The notes: generated from the letters alone by a model not told the origin. Shown: positions 8,701 to 16,084, counted from the stretch's first letter. The stretch: 30,251 nt of DNA from Prevotella sp. CAG:924 (GCA_000431975.1 HF988452.1:1-30251), one strand, 5' to 3'. Numbers and translations are program-made.

Positions 8701-9321
8701 GGTCTCGACCACGTTCTCTCTTCTGGTGAGGACATCAACATCCTCGTACTCGATACCGAGGTGTACTCTAACACAGGCGGTCAGTCTTCTAAGTCAACTC
8801 CTCTGGGTGCCATCGCTCAGTTCGCTGCCCAGGGTAAGCGCGTAACAAAGAAGGATCTGGGTCTGATGCAGACGACCTACGGCTACGTTTACGTTGCTCA
8901 GGTAGCTATGGGTGCAGACAACGCACAGACGCTGAAGGCTATCCGCGAGGCCGAGGCTTATCACGGACCTTCACTCGTCATTGCTTACGCTCCCTGTATC
9001 AACCACGGTCTGAAGCGTAAGGGCGGTATGGGCCGTTCACAGCACGAGGAGGCTCTGGCTGTTGAGTGCGGTTACTGGCATCTGTGGCGTTACAATCCCG
9101 AACTGGCTAAGGAGGGTAAGACTCCGTTCCAGCTCGACTCCAAGGCTCCGCAGTGGGATAAGTTCCGCGAATTCCTGCTCGGTGAGGTACGTTATCTGTC
9201 TGTACAGAAGGCTTATCCCGATGAGGCTGACGAGCTCTTCACAGCTGCAGAGAACGCTGCTAAGCGCCGTTATCAGTCTTACGTACGTAAGTCACAGGAG
9301 GACTGGAGCGAGATTATCTAA
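5725..9321 (+). CDS. nifJ: Pyruvate:ferredoxin (flavodoxin) oxidoreductase
   Basis: A 1198-residue single-chain PFOR that oxidises pyruvate with CoA to acetyl-CoA, CO2 and reduced ferredoxin, central to anaerobic energy metabolism. The reading frame is open back to 5488, but homology begins at MAKEKKFMTCDGN, so the ATG at 5725 is chosen; the extension overlaps the preceding gene. Visible parts: the pyruvate/TPP N-terminal domain (AIYPITPSSPMAEHVDEW), two 4Fe-4S motifs (CIQCNKCAFACP, about residues 691-703, and CLGCGNCADVCPG, about 748-760), and the C-terminal TPP domain with GACAGCGETPY (about 827) and GDGASYDIGYGGLDHVL (about 983). Length is normal for the homodimeric type. Codon use is strongly skewed (GAG, AAG, CTG/CTC), unlike its neighbours, suggesting high expression. 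Two strong hairpins follow the stop. Confidence 0.97.
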   Translation: MAKEKKFMTCDGNTAAAHVSYMFTEVAAIYPITPSSPMAEHVDEWAAKGRKNLFGQTVSVQEMQSEGGAAGAVHGSLQAGALTTTFTASQGLLLMIPNMYKIAGELLPCVFDVSARSLASHSLCIFGDHQDVMACRQTGFAMFCSGSVQEVMDLTAVPHLATLKTRVPFINFFDGFRTSHEYHKIEAIDQDEVAKLLDPADVKAFRDLALSPERPVTRGTAENPETFFTHREASNEYYDKVPAVVEDLLGKISTITGREYHLFNYYGAEDAENVIVLMGSATEAAREAIDYLVKQGKKVGMVAVHLYRPFSVDFLKKTLPATVKRIAVLDRTKEPGAEGEPLYLDVKSALYDDPRKPLIVGGRYGLGSSDTTPAKIIAVFNNLELPEPKNHFTVGIVDDVTFTSLPEVEEIPMGGDSLFEAKFYGLGADGTVGANKNSVQIIGNNTNKYCQAYFSYDSKKSGGFTCSHLRFGDEPIHSAYQVNTPNFVACHVQAYLHMYDVTRGLRKNGTFLLNTIFDGEELVSFIPNKVKRYFAKNNIKVYYINASKIAQEIGLGNRTNTILQSAFFRITGVIPLDLAVEQMKAFIVKSYSKKGQDVVDKNFQAVDRGNEYKELAVDPAWASLEDDAQVEDNAPEFVKNLVRPINAQAGDLLKVSDFVKNGTVDGTWQNGTAAYEKRGVETFVPVWNAENCIQCNKCAFACPHATIRPFVLTDEELAKVGNVQTLPIIAPKELKGMHFRMQVSVLDCLGCGNCADVCPGKKNKETGEVEKALKMVPFNVDTPEMKQEAELWTAMTTNVKSKQDLVNIKQSPKNSQFAQPLFEFSGACAGCGETPYVKLISQLFGDREMIANATGCSSIYSASIPSTPYTKNEKGQGPAFDNSLFEDFCEFGLGMVLANKKMKERIVMLLNEKCANEATAADFKAAAKQWIDNKDDADGSKAAAAELKPLIERDAAAGCGVAKELLTLSHYLVKRSQWIIGGDGASYDIGYGGLDHVLSSGEDINILVLDTEVYSNTGGQSSKSTPLGAIAQFAAQGKRVTKKDLGLMQTTYGYVYVAQVAMGADNAQTLKAIREAEAYHGPSLVIAYAPCINHGLKRKGGMGRSQHEEALAVECGYWHLWRYNPELAKEGKTPFQLDSKAPQWDKFREFLLGEVRYLSVQKAYPDEADELFTAAENAAKRRYQSYVRKSQEDWSEII

Positions 9322-9340
9322 TCATTCGCTAAGAATGTCT

Positions 9341-9411
9341 GTCAGGAGCGCTTGACGCTCCTGACCTATACATACAAGCCCGACGGACACTGATGATCCG
9401 TCGGGCTTTTT
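9341..9411 (+). terminator. Tandem hairpins after nifJ, the second an intrinsic terminator
   Basis: Hairpin 1: GTCAGGAGCG (9341-9350) with CGCTCCTGAC (9356-9365), 10 bp perfect, 5-nt loop. Hairpin 2: AAGCCCGACGGA (9376-9387) with TCCGTCGGGCTT (9397-9408), 12 bp perfect, running into TTTTT. The second is a textbook rho-independent terminator; the first may protect the 3' end. Confidence 0.85.
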
Positions 9412-9743
9412 ACATTGACATTCGACATCCCGTCTACACCCTACAAGTATATCTCATAAGCATCAAGGGAACAGCCCTTCTCCGAACACTGCCAGAGAGC
9501 AGGCTAATACTATCCTTACTACTATCACACGACTATCAATCCGAATCATATTAGACCGCAAACATTTAGTCTATTTTATCGGCTTACCTTATTATCATCT
9601 AATAATAAATAATCAAAAAAAAAGTTTCTTATTTGTCCTAACCGTCAGGAAACCGTATATTTGCGACGTAAACCCAAAATAGCCCACACTTTTATCGTAC
9701 GACCTTCCTTGAAGGCAATTATTCATTTTAAACCATAACAGAT
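9412..9743. other. Intergenic stretch after the nifJ terminator
   Basis: This AT-rich stretch has no convincing reading frame. Its only recognised element is the promoter at 9632-9663 for the following lipoprotein gene. Confidence 0.6.
9632..9663 (+). promoter_or_regulatory. Bacteroidetes promoter for the DUF3298 gene
   Basis: TTTG (9632-9635), 20-bp spacer, TATATTTG (9656-9663). The start codon is 80 nt downstream, giving a fairly long leader. Confidence 0.65.
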
Positions 9744-10559
9744 ATGAGAACTTTCATCCTTTTGATTTCCTCACTCCTCTCGCTCACAACTTGCAACGCA
9801 AAGCAGAATGTGAAGAACCCGACAACTATCAATGTCACATCTCTGACATTTGATACCCTCTCTGTCATACGCTCCAGCAATATCGACACCTTAGCCTTTT
9901 CCATACTGGCGGTGAGCAGCACAGACGGACGCAGTCCGGCTGCCAATTCCATTATGGAACACTTCAGTGAAACCGTTGGCGGCACCTTTGCTGGCAACCC
10001 TGTCACCGAAGCAAAGCAGATGCTCGACTACTATGCCGATTCTACCCATCAGGAGCTTCTCCACCACCCCAACCTGCCCTACCTGCGCGAAGGAATTAAG
10101 TTCTTCCGTGGTCTGAAGATGACAAAGATAGCAGAAACCGCATCTTACATAACCATGTCGATCCTCTCAGAAAGCTATGACGGAGGCGCTCACGGTATGG
10201 GAACCTCGGAAGGATTCACCGTGCGTAAAAGCGACGGACGCATTCTCGGTAACGAAATACTCCGGCCTTTTAAAGATGAGCAGCAAAAGGACGCATGGAA
10301 CATCATCATACGCCAGCAGCTGCAAAAGGAGCTGAATGCAGCTACGGACGAGGAGCTGACACAAATGCTTCTTATCGAAGATTCCCTTGTTCCCATGCCC
10401 CAGTCACGGATCTATCTGACTCCGGAGGGACTCCATCTTGTATGGCAACCTTATGAGATCGCACCCTATGCTGCCGGCATACTCCATGTGACCATACCCA
10501 AGGAGACCGCCATGCCATACCTCAACATCACGGGACAACGGCTTCTTAATTCTTTATAA
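9744..10559 (+). CDS. DUF3298 (RsiV-like) domain lipoprotein
   Basis: A 271-residue exported protein. The N-terminus MRTFILLISSLLSLTTC is a hydrophobic signal ending in a Cys; the lipobox is LTTC, somewhat atypical, so lipidation is probable but not certain. The middle (FRGLKMTKIAETASYITMSI, then ESYDGGAHGMG) and the end (WQPYEIAPYAAGILHVTIP) match the DUF4163/DUF3298 pair found in Bacillus RsiV and in many Bacteroidetes envelope lipoproteins. In RsiV this region binds lysozyme. There is no sigma factor or transmembrane anti-sigma segment here, so an anti-sigma role is not supported. It probably sits in the periplasm or on the outer membrane. It has its own promoter and is followed by a separate promoter for mrp. 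Confidence 0.8.
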   Translation: MRTFILLISSLLSLTTCNAKQNVKNPTTINVTSLTFDTLSVIRSSNIDTLAFSILAVSSTDGRSPAANSIMEHFSETVGGTFAGNPVTEAKQMLDYYADSTHQELLHHPNLPYLREGIKFFRGLKMTKIAETASYITMSILSESYDGGAHGMGTSEGFTVRKSDGRILGNEILRPFKDEQQKDAWNIIIRQQLQKELNAATDEELTQMLLIEDSLVPMPQSRIYLTPEGLHLVWQPYEIAPYAAGILHVTIPKETAMPYLNITGQRLLNSL

Positions 10560-10618
10560 TAAGGAAGTAGGACTACCTCTCTTTTAGACTTAATTAGCCA
10601 CAACGGGAAGAAAGAATC

Positions 10619-10649
10619 TTGCTTGTGAGGAAAATAATACGTAACTTTG
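10619..10649 (+). promoter_or_regulatory. Bacteroidetes promoter for mrp
   Basis: TAACTTTG at 10642-10649 is a full -7 match; TTGC at 10619-10622 lies 19 bp upstream as a degenerate -33 box. The ATG is 40 nt downstream. Confidence 0.6.
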
Positions 10650-10689
10650 CATTCTGATAAGAATACATAGAATACAAACAATACAGATT

Positions 10690-11796
10690 ATGGATCCCAT
10701 TTATCCCAAACTGATCACCGACGCTCTGTCAACAGTGATCTACCCCGGAAATAAGAAAAATCTCGTCGAGAACGAGATGGTAGCCGATAATATACGCATC
10801 GACGGCCGCAAGGTGAGCTTCTCACTCATCTTCCCCCGCGACACCGATCCTTTCATCCAATCTACCGTAAAAGCTGCCGAAGCTACACTGAAGTACCAGC
10901 TCGGCAACGACCTGGAAGTGACAATCAATAAGGAATACCGGTCAGCTCCCCGGCCTACGGAAGACAAGCTCCTGCCAGAAGTGAAGAATATCATTGCCGT
11001 CAGCTCCGGCAAGGGTGGCGTGGGCAAGTCGACGGTAGCTGCCAACCTGGCTATCGCCCTCGCACAGCAGGGTTACCGTGTGGGACTGCTCGATACCGAC
11101 ATCTTCGGTCCCTCCATGCCCAAGATGTTCGGCGTGGAGGATGCACGCCCTTATCTCGTGGAGAAAGATGGACGCAAGCTCATTGAGCCGGTTGAGAAAT
11201 ATGGCGTCAAACTGCTCTCTATCGGTTTCTTCGTCAATCCTGACACCGCAACGCTCTGGCGAGGCGGTATGGCCACCTCAGCCCTTAAGCAGCTCATCGC
11301 CGATGCCGACTGGGGTGCCCTCGACTATTTCATCCTTGACACGCCTCCGGGGACAAGCGACATCCACCTCACTCTCCTGCAGACACTGGCCATCACTGGT
11401 GCCGTGATCGTTACGACCCCACAGGAAGTAGCACTGGCTGATGCACGCAAGGGCATCGACATGTACAGCAACGACAAGGTAAATGTCCCCATCCTCGGAC
11501 TGGTGGAGAATATGGCCTGGTTCACACCGGCCGAGCTTCCCGAGAATAAATACTATATCTTCGGAAAAGACGGTGGCAAGAAGCTGGCCGCTCAGGCAGG
11601 CTGCCCACTGCTCGCACAGATTCCTCTCGTGCAGAGCATACGTGAGGCCGGTGACGACGGAGCACCCGCAGCCACGAAGGTCGACACTGCGACAGGGCGT
11701 GCTTTCCTCACCCTCGCACAGGCTGTCGTCACCGTGGTCAACCATCGCAACAAAGACTTACCTAAGACGCAACGCGTGCACGTAAACAACCAATAA
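10690..11796 (+). CDS. mrp: Mrp/ApbC family Fe-S cluster carrier ATPase
   Basis: A 368-residue cytoplasmic P-loop ATPase thought to carry and deliver 4Fe-4S clusters to apoproteins. Residues 1-95 form the MIP18/DUF59-like domain. The deviant Walker A is SSGKGGVGKST (about 105-115). FGPSMPKMFGV and DYFILDTPPGTSDIHLTLLQ are typical Mrp segments. In many Mrp proteins VENM is followed by a CPxC cluster-binding motif; here it reads VENMAWFTPAELPENKYYIFG (quoted in part, about 272-292), with no cysteine pair. I recall the same form in other Bacteroidetes Mrp proteins, so it is probably a lineage trait rather than damage. It is monocistronic: own promoter upstream, strong terminator downstream. Confidence 0.93.
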   Translation: MDPIYPKLITDALSTVIYPGNKKNLVENEMVADNIRIDGRKVSFSLIFPRDTDPFIQSTVKAAEATLKYQLGNDLEVTINKEYRSAPRPTEDKLLPEVKNIIAVSSGKGGVGKSTVAANLAIALAQQGYRVGLLDTDIFGPSMPKMFGVEDARPYLVEKDGRKLIEPVEKYGVKLLSIGFFVNPDTATLWRGGMATSALKQLIADADWGALDYFILDTPPGTSDIHLTLLQTLAITGAVIVTTPQEVALADARKGIDMYSNDKVNVPILGLVENMAWFTPAELPENKYYIFGKDGGKKLAAQAGCPLLAQIPLVQSIREAGDDGAPAATKVDTATGRAFLTLAQAVVTVVNHRNKDLPKTQRVHVNNQ

Positions 11797-11805
11797 TTCA
11801 GAAAT

Positions 11806-11839
11806 CCTCCCCGCCTCATCGACGGGGAGGTCTCTTTTT
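11806..11839 (+). terminator. Intrinsic terminator after mrp
   Basis: CCTCCCCG (11806-11813) pairs with CGGGGAGG (11823-11830), 9-nt loop, followed by tctcttttt. It starts 9 bp past the mrp stop. A second small inverted repeat, CGGCCAC (11840-11846) with GTGGCCG (11856-11862), follows at once. Confidence 0.85.
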
Positions 11840-11908
11840 CGGCCACATACCCGCCGTGGCCGTACAAAGAGAGACGGAAAGGCGGACGATACGAATAATC
11901 CGTGATTG

Positions 11909-13969
11909 ATGCTCCACAGACTTTTTCTCTTGCTTCTCGTGATAGCTTTGCTCGCTTCCTGCGGTGCCGGCCGCGACATCAAACGGGCGGAGAAAGCCAT
12001 GGCATTGGGCGAATACTACGATGCGGCACTCGCTTACCGTGCCGCCTACCGTAAGACACCGGCTAAAGAGCGTGCGACACGCGGAAAGATAGCCCTGCAG
12101 ATGGGCGGAGCATACAGCAAAAGCCTCCAGACAGCCAAGGCCATCGGAGCTTACCGCAACGCCATACGCTACAAGCAGGCCACAGCCGACAACCGCCTCG
12201 ACCTGGCACAGTTGCTGATGAAAAACGGTAACTACAAGGAAGCGGTAAAGGAGTTTGAGGCCGTACTCGATTCCATGCCCGACAATCCAATAGCACGGAC
12301 AGGACTGGAAGCTGCCCGCACAGCACCGGAGATTAAGGAACTGGGATCACGCTACACCGTGAGACGCATGGACGTGTTCAATTCGCGACGCGCCGACTAC
12401 TCACCGATGTTGTTGCCCGGTGACAGCACGCAACTCTACTTCTCCTCCACACGCAATGAGGCCTTGGGTGACGAGCTGAGTGGCATCACCGGTACGAAAG
12501 CCGCTGATCTTTTTGTCAGCACGATGGACAACACCGGCAAATGGGGTAAGCCCGAACAGGTGTCCGGTGGCGTAAACACCTCCTACGAAGAGGCCACCTG
12601 CTCCTTCTCGCCCGATGGAAGCGAGATGTATCTTACCTGTTGCACCACCGATCCCAACTATCCCCGTTATGCCCAAATTATGAAGTCGGCCCGTGCTGAC
12701 GCTTCATGGGGCAAAGCCTCGGACATCAAACTGACGGCCGACACGCTGTCAAGCTATGCCCATCCGGCCATATCGCCCGACGGGCAATGGCTCTACTTCA
12801 CATCCGATATGCCCGGAGGGAAAGGCGGGCTCGACATCTGGCGCGTGCGCATCACGTCTGCCGGTTTTGGAGGAGTAGAGAATTTGGGAGCACCCATCAA
12901 CACACCGGGCGATGAAGAGTTTCCTACCTTTCGGCCCAACGGTGACCTCTATTTCTCTTCCAACGGACACGGCGGACTCGGAGGACTCGACATCTTCATT
13001 GCCAAGATCGGAAAAGACGGACAATACCATCTCTCCCATCCCGGCTATCCCCTCAACTCATCGGGTGACGACTTCGGCATGACTTTTATAGATGTGCATA
13101 ACCGTGGCTACTTCAGTTCCAACCGCAACGACGGCCGTGGCTACGACCATATTTACTCGTTTGACAATCCTGAGATTATCCAGACCATCACCGGATGGGT
13201 CTATGAAGCCGGAGGCTATGAGTTGCCGGCAGCAGAGGTACGTATCGTCGGCGACGACGGTACCAACCAGAAGACAGGTGTACGCTCCGATGGCTCGTTC
13301 CGTATTGTGGGCAAACCTGGGGTAAGCTATCTACTGATGGCATCATGCAAAGGATTCCTCAACCATCAGGAACAAGTAACCCTTGACGCACATCCTAAGG
13401 AATCCAGCGACACGACATTGCAGTTTGCACTGGCCAACATCTCCGCGCCTGTGCTGATCGACAATATTTTCTACGACTTTGACAAAGCGACTCTGCGTGA
13501 CACGTCAAAGGTAGCTCTCGACAAACTCGTCGCTACGTTGAAAGAAAATCCGAATGTCACTATCGAATTAGCCGCCCATTGTGACTATAAAGGCTCGGCT
13601 GAATATAACAAACGTCTCTCGCAGCGAAGGGCCGAGTCCGTAGTCGACTATCTCATCGCGCATGGCATCTCTGCCGACCGCCTGACGCCTGTCGGCTATG
13701 GTAAGGACAAGCCCTGGAAGGTATCGAAACGGCAGACTGAACGCTATCCGTGGCTCAAAGAAGGTACAGAGCTGACCGAAGCGTTCATCACAGCCCTTAA
13801 GGATCAGAAGCAACAGGAAATCTGTAACCAGCTCAACCGACGGACAGAATTCTCCGTCCTTCGCACCACTTACGGCATGTTCGATGAAAAGGGTCGTCTC
13901 AAGAATCCGCCCAAGCAACGCAAGCAAGAGACACTATCCGACGACTCAGAATTTTACTTCGGGCAATAA
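11909..13969 (+). CDS. porE: PorE-like OmpA-family lipoprotein (type IX secretion component)
   Basis: A 686-residue lipoprotein. ATG at 11909 is chosen over the in-frame TTG just before it; it gives MLHRLFLLLLVIALLASC, a good type II signal with lipobox LASC. Domains in order: TPR-like helices (about 20-130), PD40/WD40-like propeller blades (SPDGSEMYLT, SPDGQWLYFTSD, RPNGDLYFSSNGHGG, GYFSSNRNDGRGYDHIYSF), a carboxypeptidase-regulatory-like beta domain (about 425-505), and an OmpA_C domain (FYDFDKATL, from about 517) that should bind peptidoglycan. TPR, propeller, CRD and OmpA is the layout of P. gingivalis PorE (PG1058), which ties the type IX secretion machinery to the cell wall. The C-terminal QLNRRTEFSVLRTTYG also fits that family. 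Other OmpA/PD40 lipoproteins share parts of this layout, so the symbol is less sure than the family. Confidence 0.85.
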   Translation: MLHRLFLLLLVIALLASCGAGRDIKRAEKAMALGEYYDAALAYRAAYRKTPAKERATRGKIALQMGGAYSKSLQTAKAIGAYRNAIRYKQATADNRLDLAQLLMKNGNYKEAVKEFEAVLDSMPDNPIARTGLEAARTAPEIKELGSRYTVRRMDVFNSRRADYSPMLLPGDSTQLYFSSTRNEALGDELSGITGTKAADLFVSTMDNTGKWGKPEQVSGGVNTSYEEATCSFSPDGSEMYLTCCTTDPNYPRYAQIMKSARADASWGKASDIKLTADTLSSYAHPAISPDGQWLYFTSDMPGGKGGLDIWRVRITSAGFGGVENLGAPINTPGDEEFPTFRPNGDLYFSSNGHGGLGGLDIFIAKIGKDGQYHLSHPGYPLNSSGDDFGMTFIDVHNRGYFSSNRNDGRGYDHIYSFDNPEIIQTITGWVYEAGGYELPAAEVRIVGDDGTNQKTGVRSDGSFRIVGKPGVSYLLMASCKGFLNHQEQVTLDAHPKESSDTTLQFALANISAPVLIDNIFYDFDKATLRDTSKVALDKLVATLKENPNVTIELAAHCDYKGSAEYNKRLSQRRAESVVDYLIAHGISADRLTPVGYGKDKPWKVSKRQTERYPWLKEGTELTEAFITALKDQKQQEICNQLNRRTEFSVLRTTYGMFDEKGRLKNPPKQRKQETLSDDSEFYFGQ

Positions 13970-14049
13970 ACAGCAATCCTCTACCCTTAGGGATGCCACT
14001 CTTTGTATCGGGTAGATACGCTAACAGAGAGCGTCCCATAGTGACTAAC

Positions 14050-14091
14050 AATAAAGGGAAGCACCTCACGTTACAGGTCCTTCCCTTTATT
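14050..14091. terminator. Bidirectional terminator porE-like / maf
   Basis: AATAAAGGGAAG (14050-14061) pairs with CTTCCCTTTATT (14080-14091); ACCT and AGGT inside extend the stem after a mismatch. It lies between the convergent OmpA-family gene and maf, and is U-rich on leaving in either direction. Confidence 0.75.
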
Positions 14092-14131
14092 GTATTCTAT
14101 TCCATAATACCCGATGACGTAACAGGCTACC

Positions 14132-14707
14132 TTATACTATCGGTCCCTCCATGTCGACAAGTTCCCGATAGAAGCGCTGAACAGGGAAGCCCATCACATT
14201 GTAATAGCTTCCACGCAGACCGGTGACGCCCACGTAACCGATCCACTCCTGAATGCCATAGGCGCCAGCCTTGTCCATAGGATGGTACTGCGCGATATAA
14301 TAGTTGATCTCCTCCTCTGTGAGTTTCCGGAAATCGACCTCTGTCGTGACGCTGAAATGCCGTTCATCCTTAGCCGTCTTCATGCAGACACCCGTGATCA
14401 CATGGTGCGTGCGTCCGCTCAGCTCACGAAGCATGCGTCGGGCGTCATCTTCATCCTTTGGCTTTCCCATGATCTCATCACCCAAGACCACGACCGTATC
14501 TGCCGTAACGACCAGCTCATCCTCAGCCACGCTATAAGCAGCCGCCTTCTTCGACGAAATGTACAATGCCACCTCAGAAGCCGGCAGATCGTCAGGATAG
14601 CTCTCATCAATACCCGGCAGGAGACGTACCTCAAAAGGGAGGCCGAGCCCGGCCAGGAGCTCACGACGGCGGGGTGACCCGCTCGCAAGAATCAGTTTCT
14701 TCTTCAT
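14132..14707 (-). CDS. maf: Maf-like nucleoside triphosphate pyrophosphatase
   Basis: A 191-residue cytoplasmic protein. MKKKLILASGSPRRRELL carries the S-x-SPRR substrate-binding loop, VVTADTVVVLGDEIMGKPKD the central Maf motif with its catalytic acidic residue, and GYVGVTGLRGSYYNVMGFPV the C-terminal signature. The YhdE-type subgroup hydrolyses dTTP/UTP and modified pyrimidine nucleotides, and may affect division when overproduced. ATG at 14707 overlaps the stop of the upstream phosphatase gene as TAATG, which decides the start; an ATG two codons earlier would lie inside that gene. It is the third gene of an operon with the nitroreductase and KdsC-like genes. Confidence 0.93.
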   Translation of the reverse strand: MKKKLILASGSPRRRELLAGLGLPFEVRLLPGIDESYPDDLPASEVALYISSKKAAAYSVAEDELVVTADTVVVLGDEIMGKPKDEDDARRMLRELSGRTHHVITGVCMKTAKDERHFSVTTEVDFRKLTEEEINYYIAQYHPMDKAGAYGIQEWIGYVGVTGLRGSYYNVMGFPVQRFYRELVDMEGPIV

Positions 14708-15225
14708 TACCATCCAAATGCTTCAGAGTCGCTCAGCCATTTGCCCTGCGCACGGAGTACCTGCTCCACCACATCGCGGGCACAGCCATAACCACCCTTA
14801 TAATCAGAAATGTAACAAGAGACAGCACGCACCTCCGGTGCTGCGTCCTTAGGACAACAGGCACATCCCACCCGTTGCATCACCTGAAGGTCGGGAATGT
14901 CATCGCCCATATACAACACATCAGCATCGGTGACGCCATACTTCTTCAGAAGAGCCTCATAAGTCTGCATCTTCATGCCGGCACCCATGTGGATCTCCGT
15001 CATGCCAAGATACTGATAACGTTTCTCGACAGCCGCTGAACGGCCGCCGGAGATGATCGCGATGGGCAGCCCTTTCTTCACGGCCAGCTGTATGGCATAG
15101 CCGTCTTTGATGTTCAGCGTGCGCAAGGGCATGCCTTCACTGTCCATGCCGACGGTAGAAGCACTGAGCACCCCATCGACATCGAAAATAATGAGCTGGA
15201 TGCGACTTAAATCGTAGTTGATCAT
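14707..15225 (-). CDS. kdsC: KdsC-like HAD phosphatase (KDO 8-phosphate phosphatase)
   Basis: A 172-residue HAD enzyme without a cap domain. Motif I is FDVDGVL (residues 14-20) with nucleophile Asp15; IISGG is motif II; YMGDDIPDLQVM is motif IV; CACCPKDAAPEV is the typical KdsC stretch behind it. KdsC removes phosphate from KDO-8-phosphate in making the LPS inner core, and size and motifs fit; closely related YrbI-like or NeuNAc-9-phosphate phosphatases cannot be fully excluded. The frame is open to 15255, but ATG at 15225 is chosen: it overlaps the nitroreductase stop as TAATG and gives the normal family N-terminus MINYDLSRIQLIIFD. It is the middle gene of a translationally coupled operon. 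Confidence 0.88.
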   Translation of the reverse strand: MINYDLSRIQLIIFDVDGVLSASTVGMDSEGMPLRTLNIKDGYAIQLAVKKGLPIAIISGGRSAAVEKRYQYLGMTEIHMGAGMKMQTYEALLKKYGVTDADVLYMGDDIPDLQVMQRVGCACCPKDAAPEVRAVSCYISDYKGGYGCARDVVEQVLRAQGKWLSDSEAFGW

Positions 15226-15749
15226 TATTCTCCGTAGACCGTTACGTTCTCCCACTTCAGATCATCCTCACTATGCTCAGGCATTTCATCAGCAGCATGG
15301 CCGATGGCGATGATGCAATCCACCTGATGACCTTCCGGCAGTCCTACGATACCCCGGATGATTTCCGTCGAAGGCACACCATCCACATTGTACTGACGCA
15401 TCTGTGCCCAGCAGGAGCCCAGTCCGAGATCCTCCGCCTGCAGCTGCATAAATGTAGCGGCAATGGCACTGTCCTCAATCCAACATTCATTCTCGTCTGG
15501 ATTGACACTGACGATGATGGCAACGGCACAATCTTTCACGAATGTGGCTCCGTGGGGCTTGGCCTCAGAAAGCTTCTCCAGCGTAGCCTTGTCATCTACG
15601 ACCGTGAAATGCCAATTCTGGCGGTGACGGGAGGTAGGGGCATAAAGAGCCGCACGAAGGATCAGTCCCAACTCCTCGGCTGTTACGGGTTGGTCGGTAA
15701 ACTGGCGATGTGAACGCCGACGCTGTATCAAGTCTTTAAAGTCTGCCAT
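15225..15749 (-). CDS. Nitroreductase family protein (FMN-dependent)
   Basis: A 174-residue flavoprotein. FKDLIQRRRSHRQFTDQPVT is the family N-terminus with the Arg cluster that contacts FMN phosphate; ALYAPTSRHRQNWHFTVV and the DLGLGSCWAQMR segment are also typical, and the short C-terminus gives the small nitroreductase form. Members reduce nitro compounds, quinones or flavins with NAD(P)H; the physiological substrate is unknown. It is the first gene of the operon with kdsC and maf, with a TACTTTTG promoter element about 28 nt before its ATG. No functional link to LPS synthesis is evident; the arrangement may be conserved only by coupling. Confidence 0.9.
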   Translation of the reverse strand: MADFKDLIQRRRSHRQFTDQPVTAEELGLILRAALYAPTSRHRQNWHFTVVDDKATLEKLSEAKPHGATFVKDCAVAIIVSVNPDENECWIEDSAIAATFMQLQAEDLGLGSCWAQMRQYNVDGVPSTEIIRGIVGLPEGHQVDCIIAIGHAADEMPEHSEDDLKWENVTVYGE

Positions 15750-15777
15750 AATCTAATGTTTTTAATGGTTATATCTG

Positions 15778-15785
15778 CAAAAGTA
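15778..15785 (-). promoter_or_regulatory. -7 element for the nitroreductase operon
   Basis: On the minus strand this reads TACTTTTG, matching TAnnTTTG, 28 nt before the ATG at 15749. The -33 region is only A/T-rich. Confidence 0.5.
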
Positions 15786-15969
15786 CGAATAAAAAGTGAT
15801 AAATAAAAGGATGCGGCAAAGTTATTGGCAGAGAATTTTTACTGGAAAAAAGACCCTAAAATCCATAAATAAGCGAAGATACCAAAAGCATTCGAGAACA
15901 CCCATCGTAGCACGAAGATCCTTATATATTCCTCCTGTAATTTACCAAAAGTGTTGCAAGACGACCTAT

Positions 15970-16054
15970 CCTTCTTACCTTAAATGGAATGACAAGGTAA
16001 GAAGGTAAGATTAGGCCAGATCCTCCAGTCCTCATGAGTATCCCTATCTGGCCT
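15970..16054 (-). terminator. Two inverted repeats downstream of the acetyltransferase
   Basis: AGGCCAGAT (16013-16021) with ATCTGGCCT (16046-16054), and CCTTCTTACCTT (15970-15981) with AAGGTAAGAAGG (15994-16005), both perfect. Read on the minus strand they come 30 and 80 bp after the acetyltransferase stop, the usual place for a terminator, but neither has a long T run. Confidence 0.5.
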
Positions 16055-16084
16055 CAATGCCTATGCAATCAGTGCGTCATCCGT

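Larger units (their letters stand above)
15750..16084. other. Intergenic region with promoter and inverted repeats
   Basis: A 335-bp gap between two minus-strand genes. It has the nitroreductase -7 element near its left edge and two inverted repeats near the right. The AT-rich middle contains a 70-codon plus-strand frame (15796-16008) of implausible composition, which runs across one of the hairpins; I do not regard it as a gene. Confidence 0.6.

Noticed and set aside
15796..16008. 70-codon plus-strand frame
   Set aside because: Runs through a perfect inverted repeat, has a Lys/Arg/Tyr-rich chance composition and no promoter.
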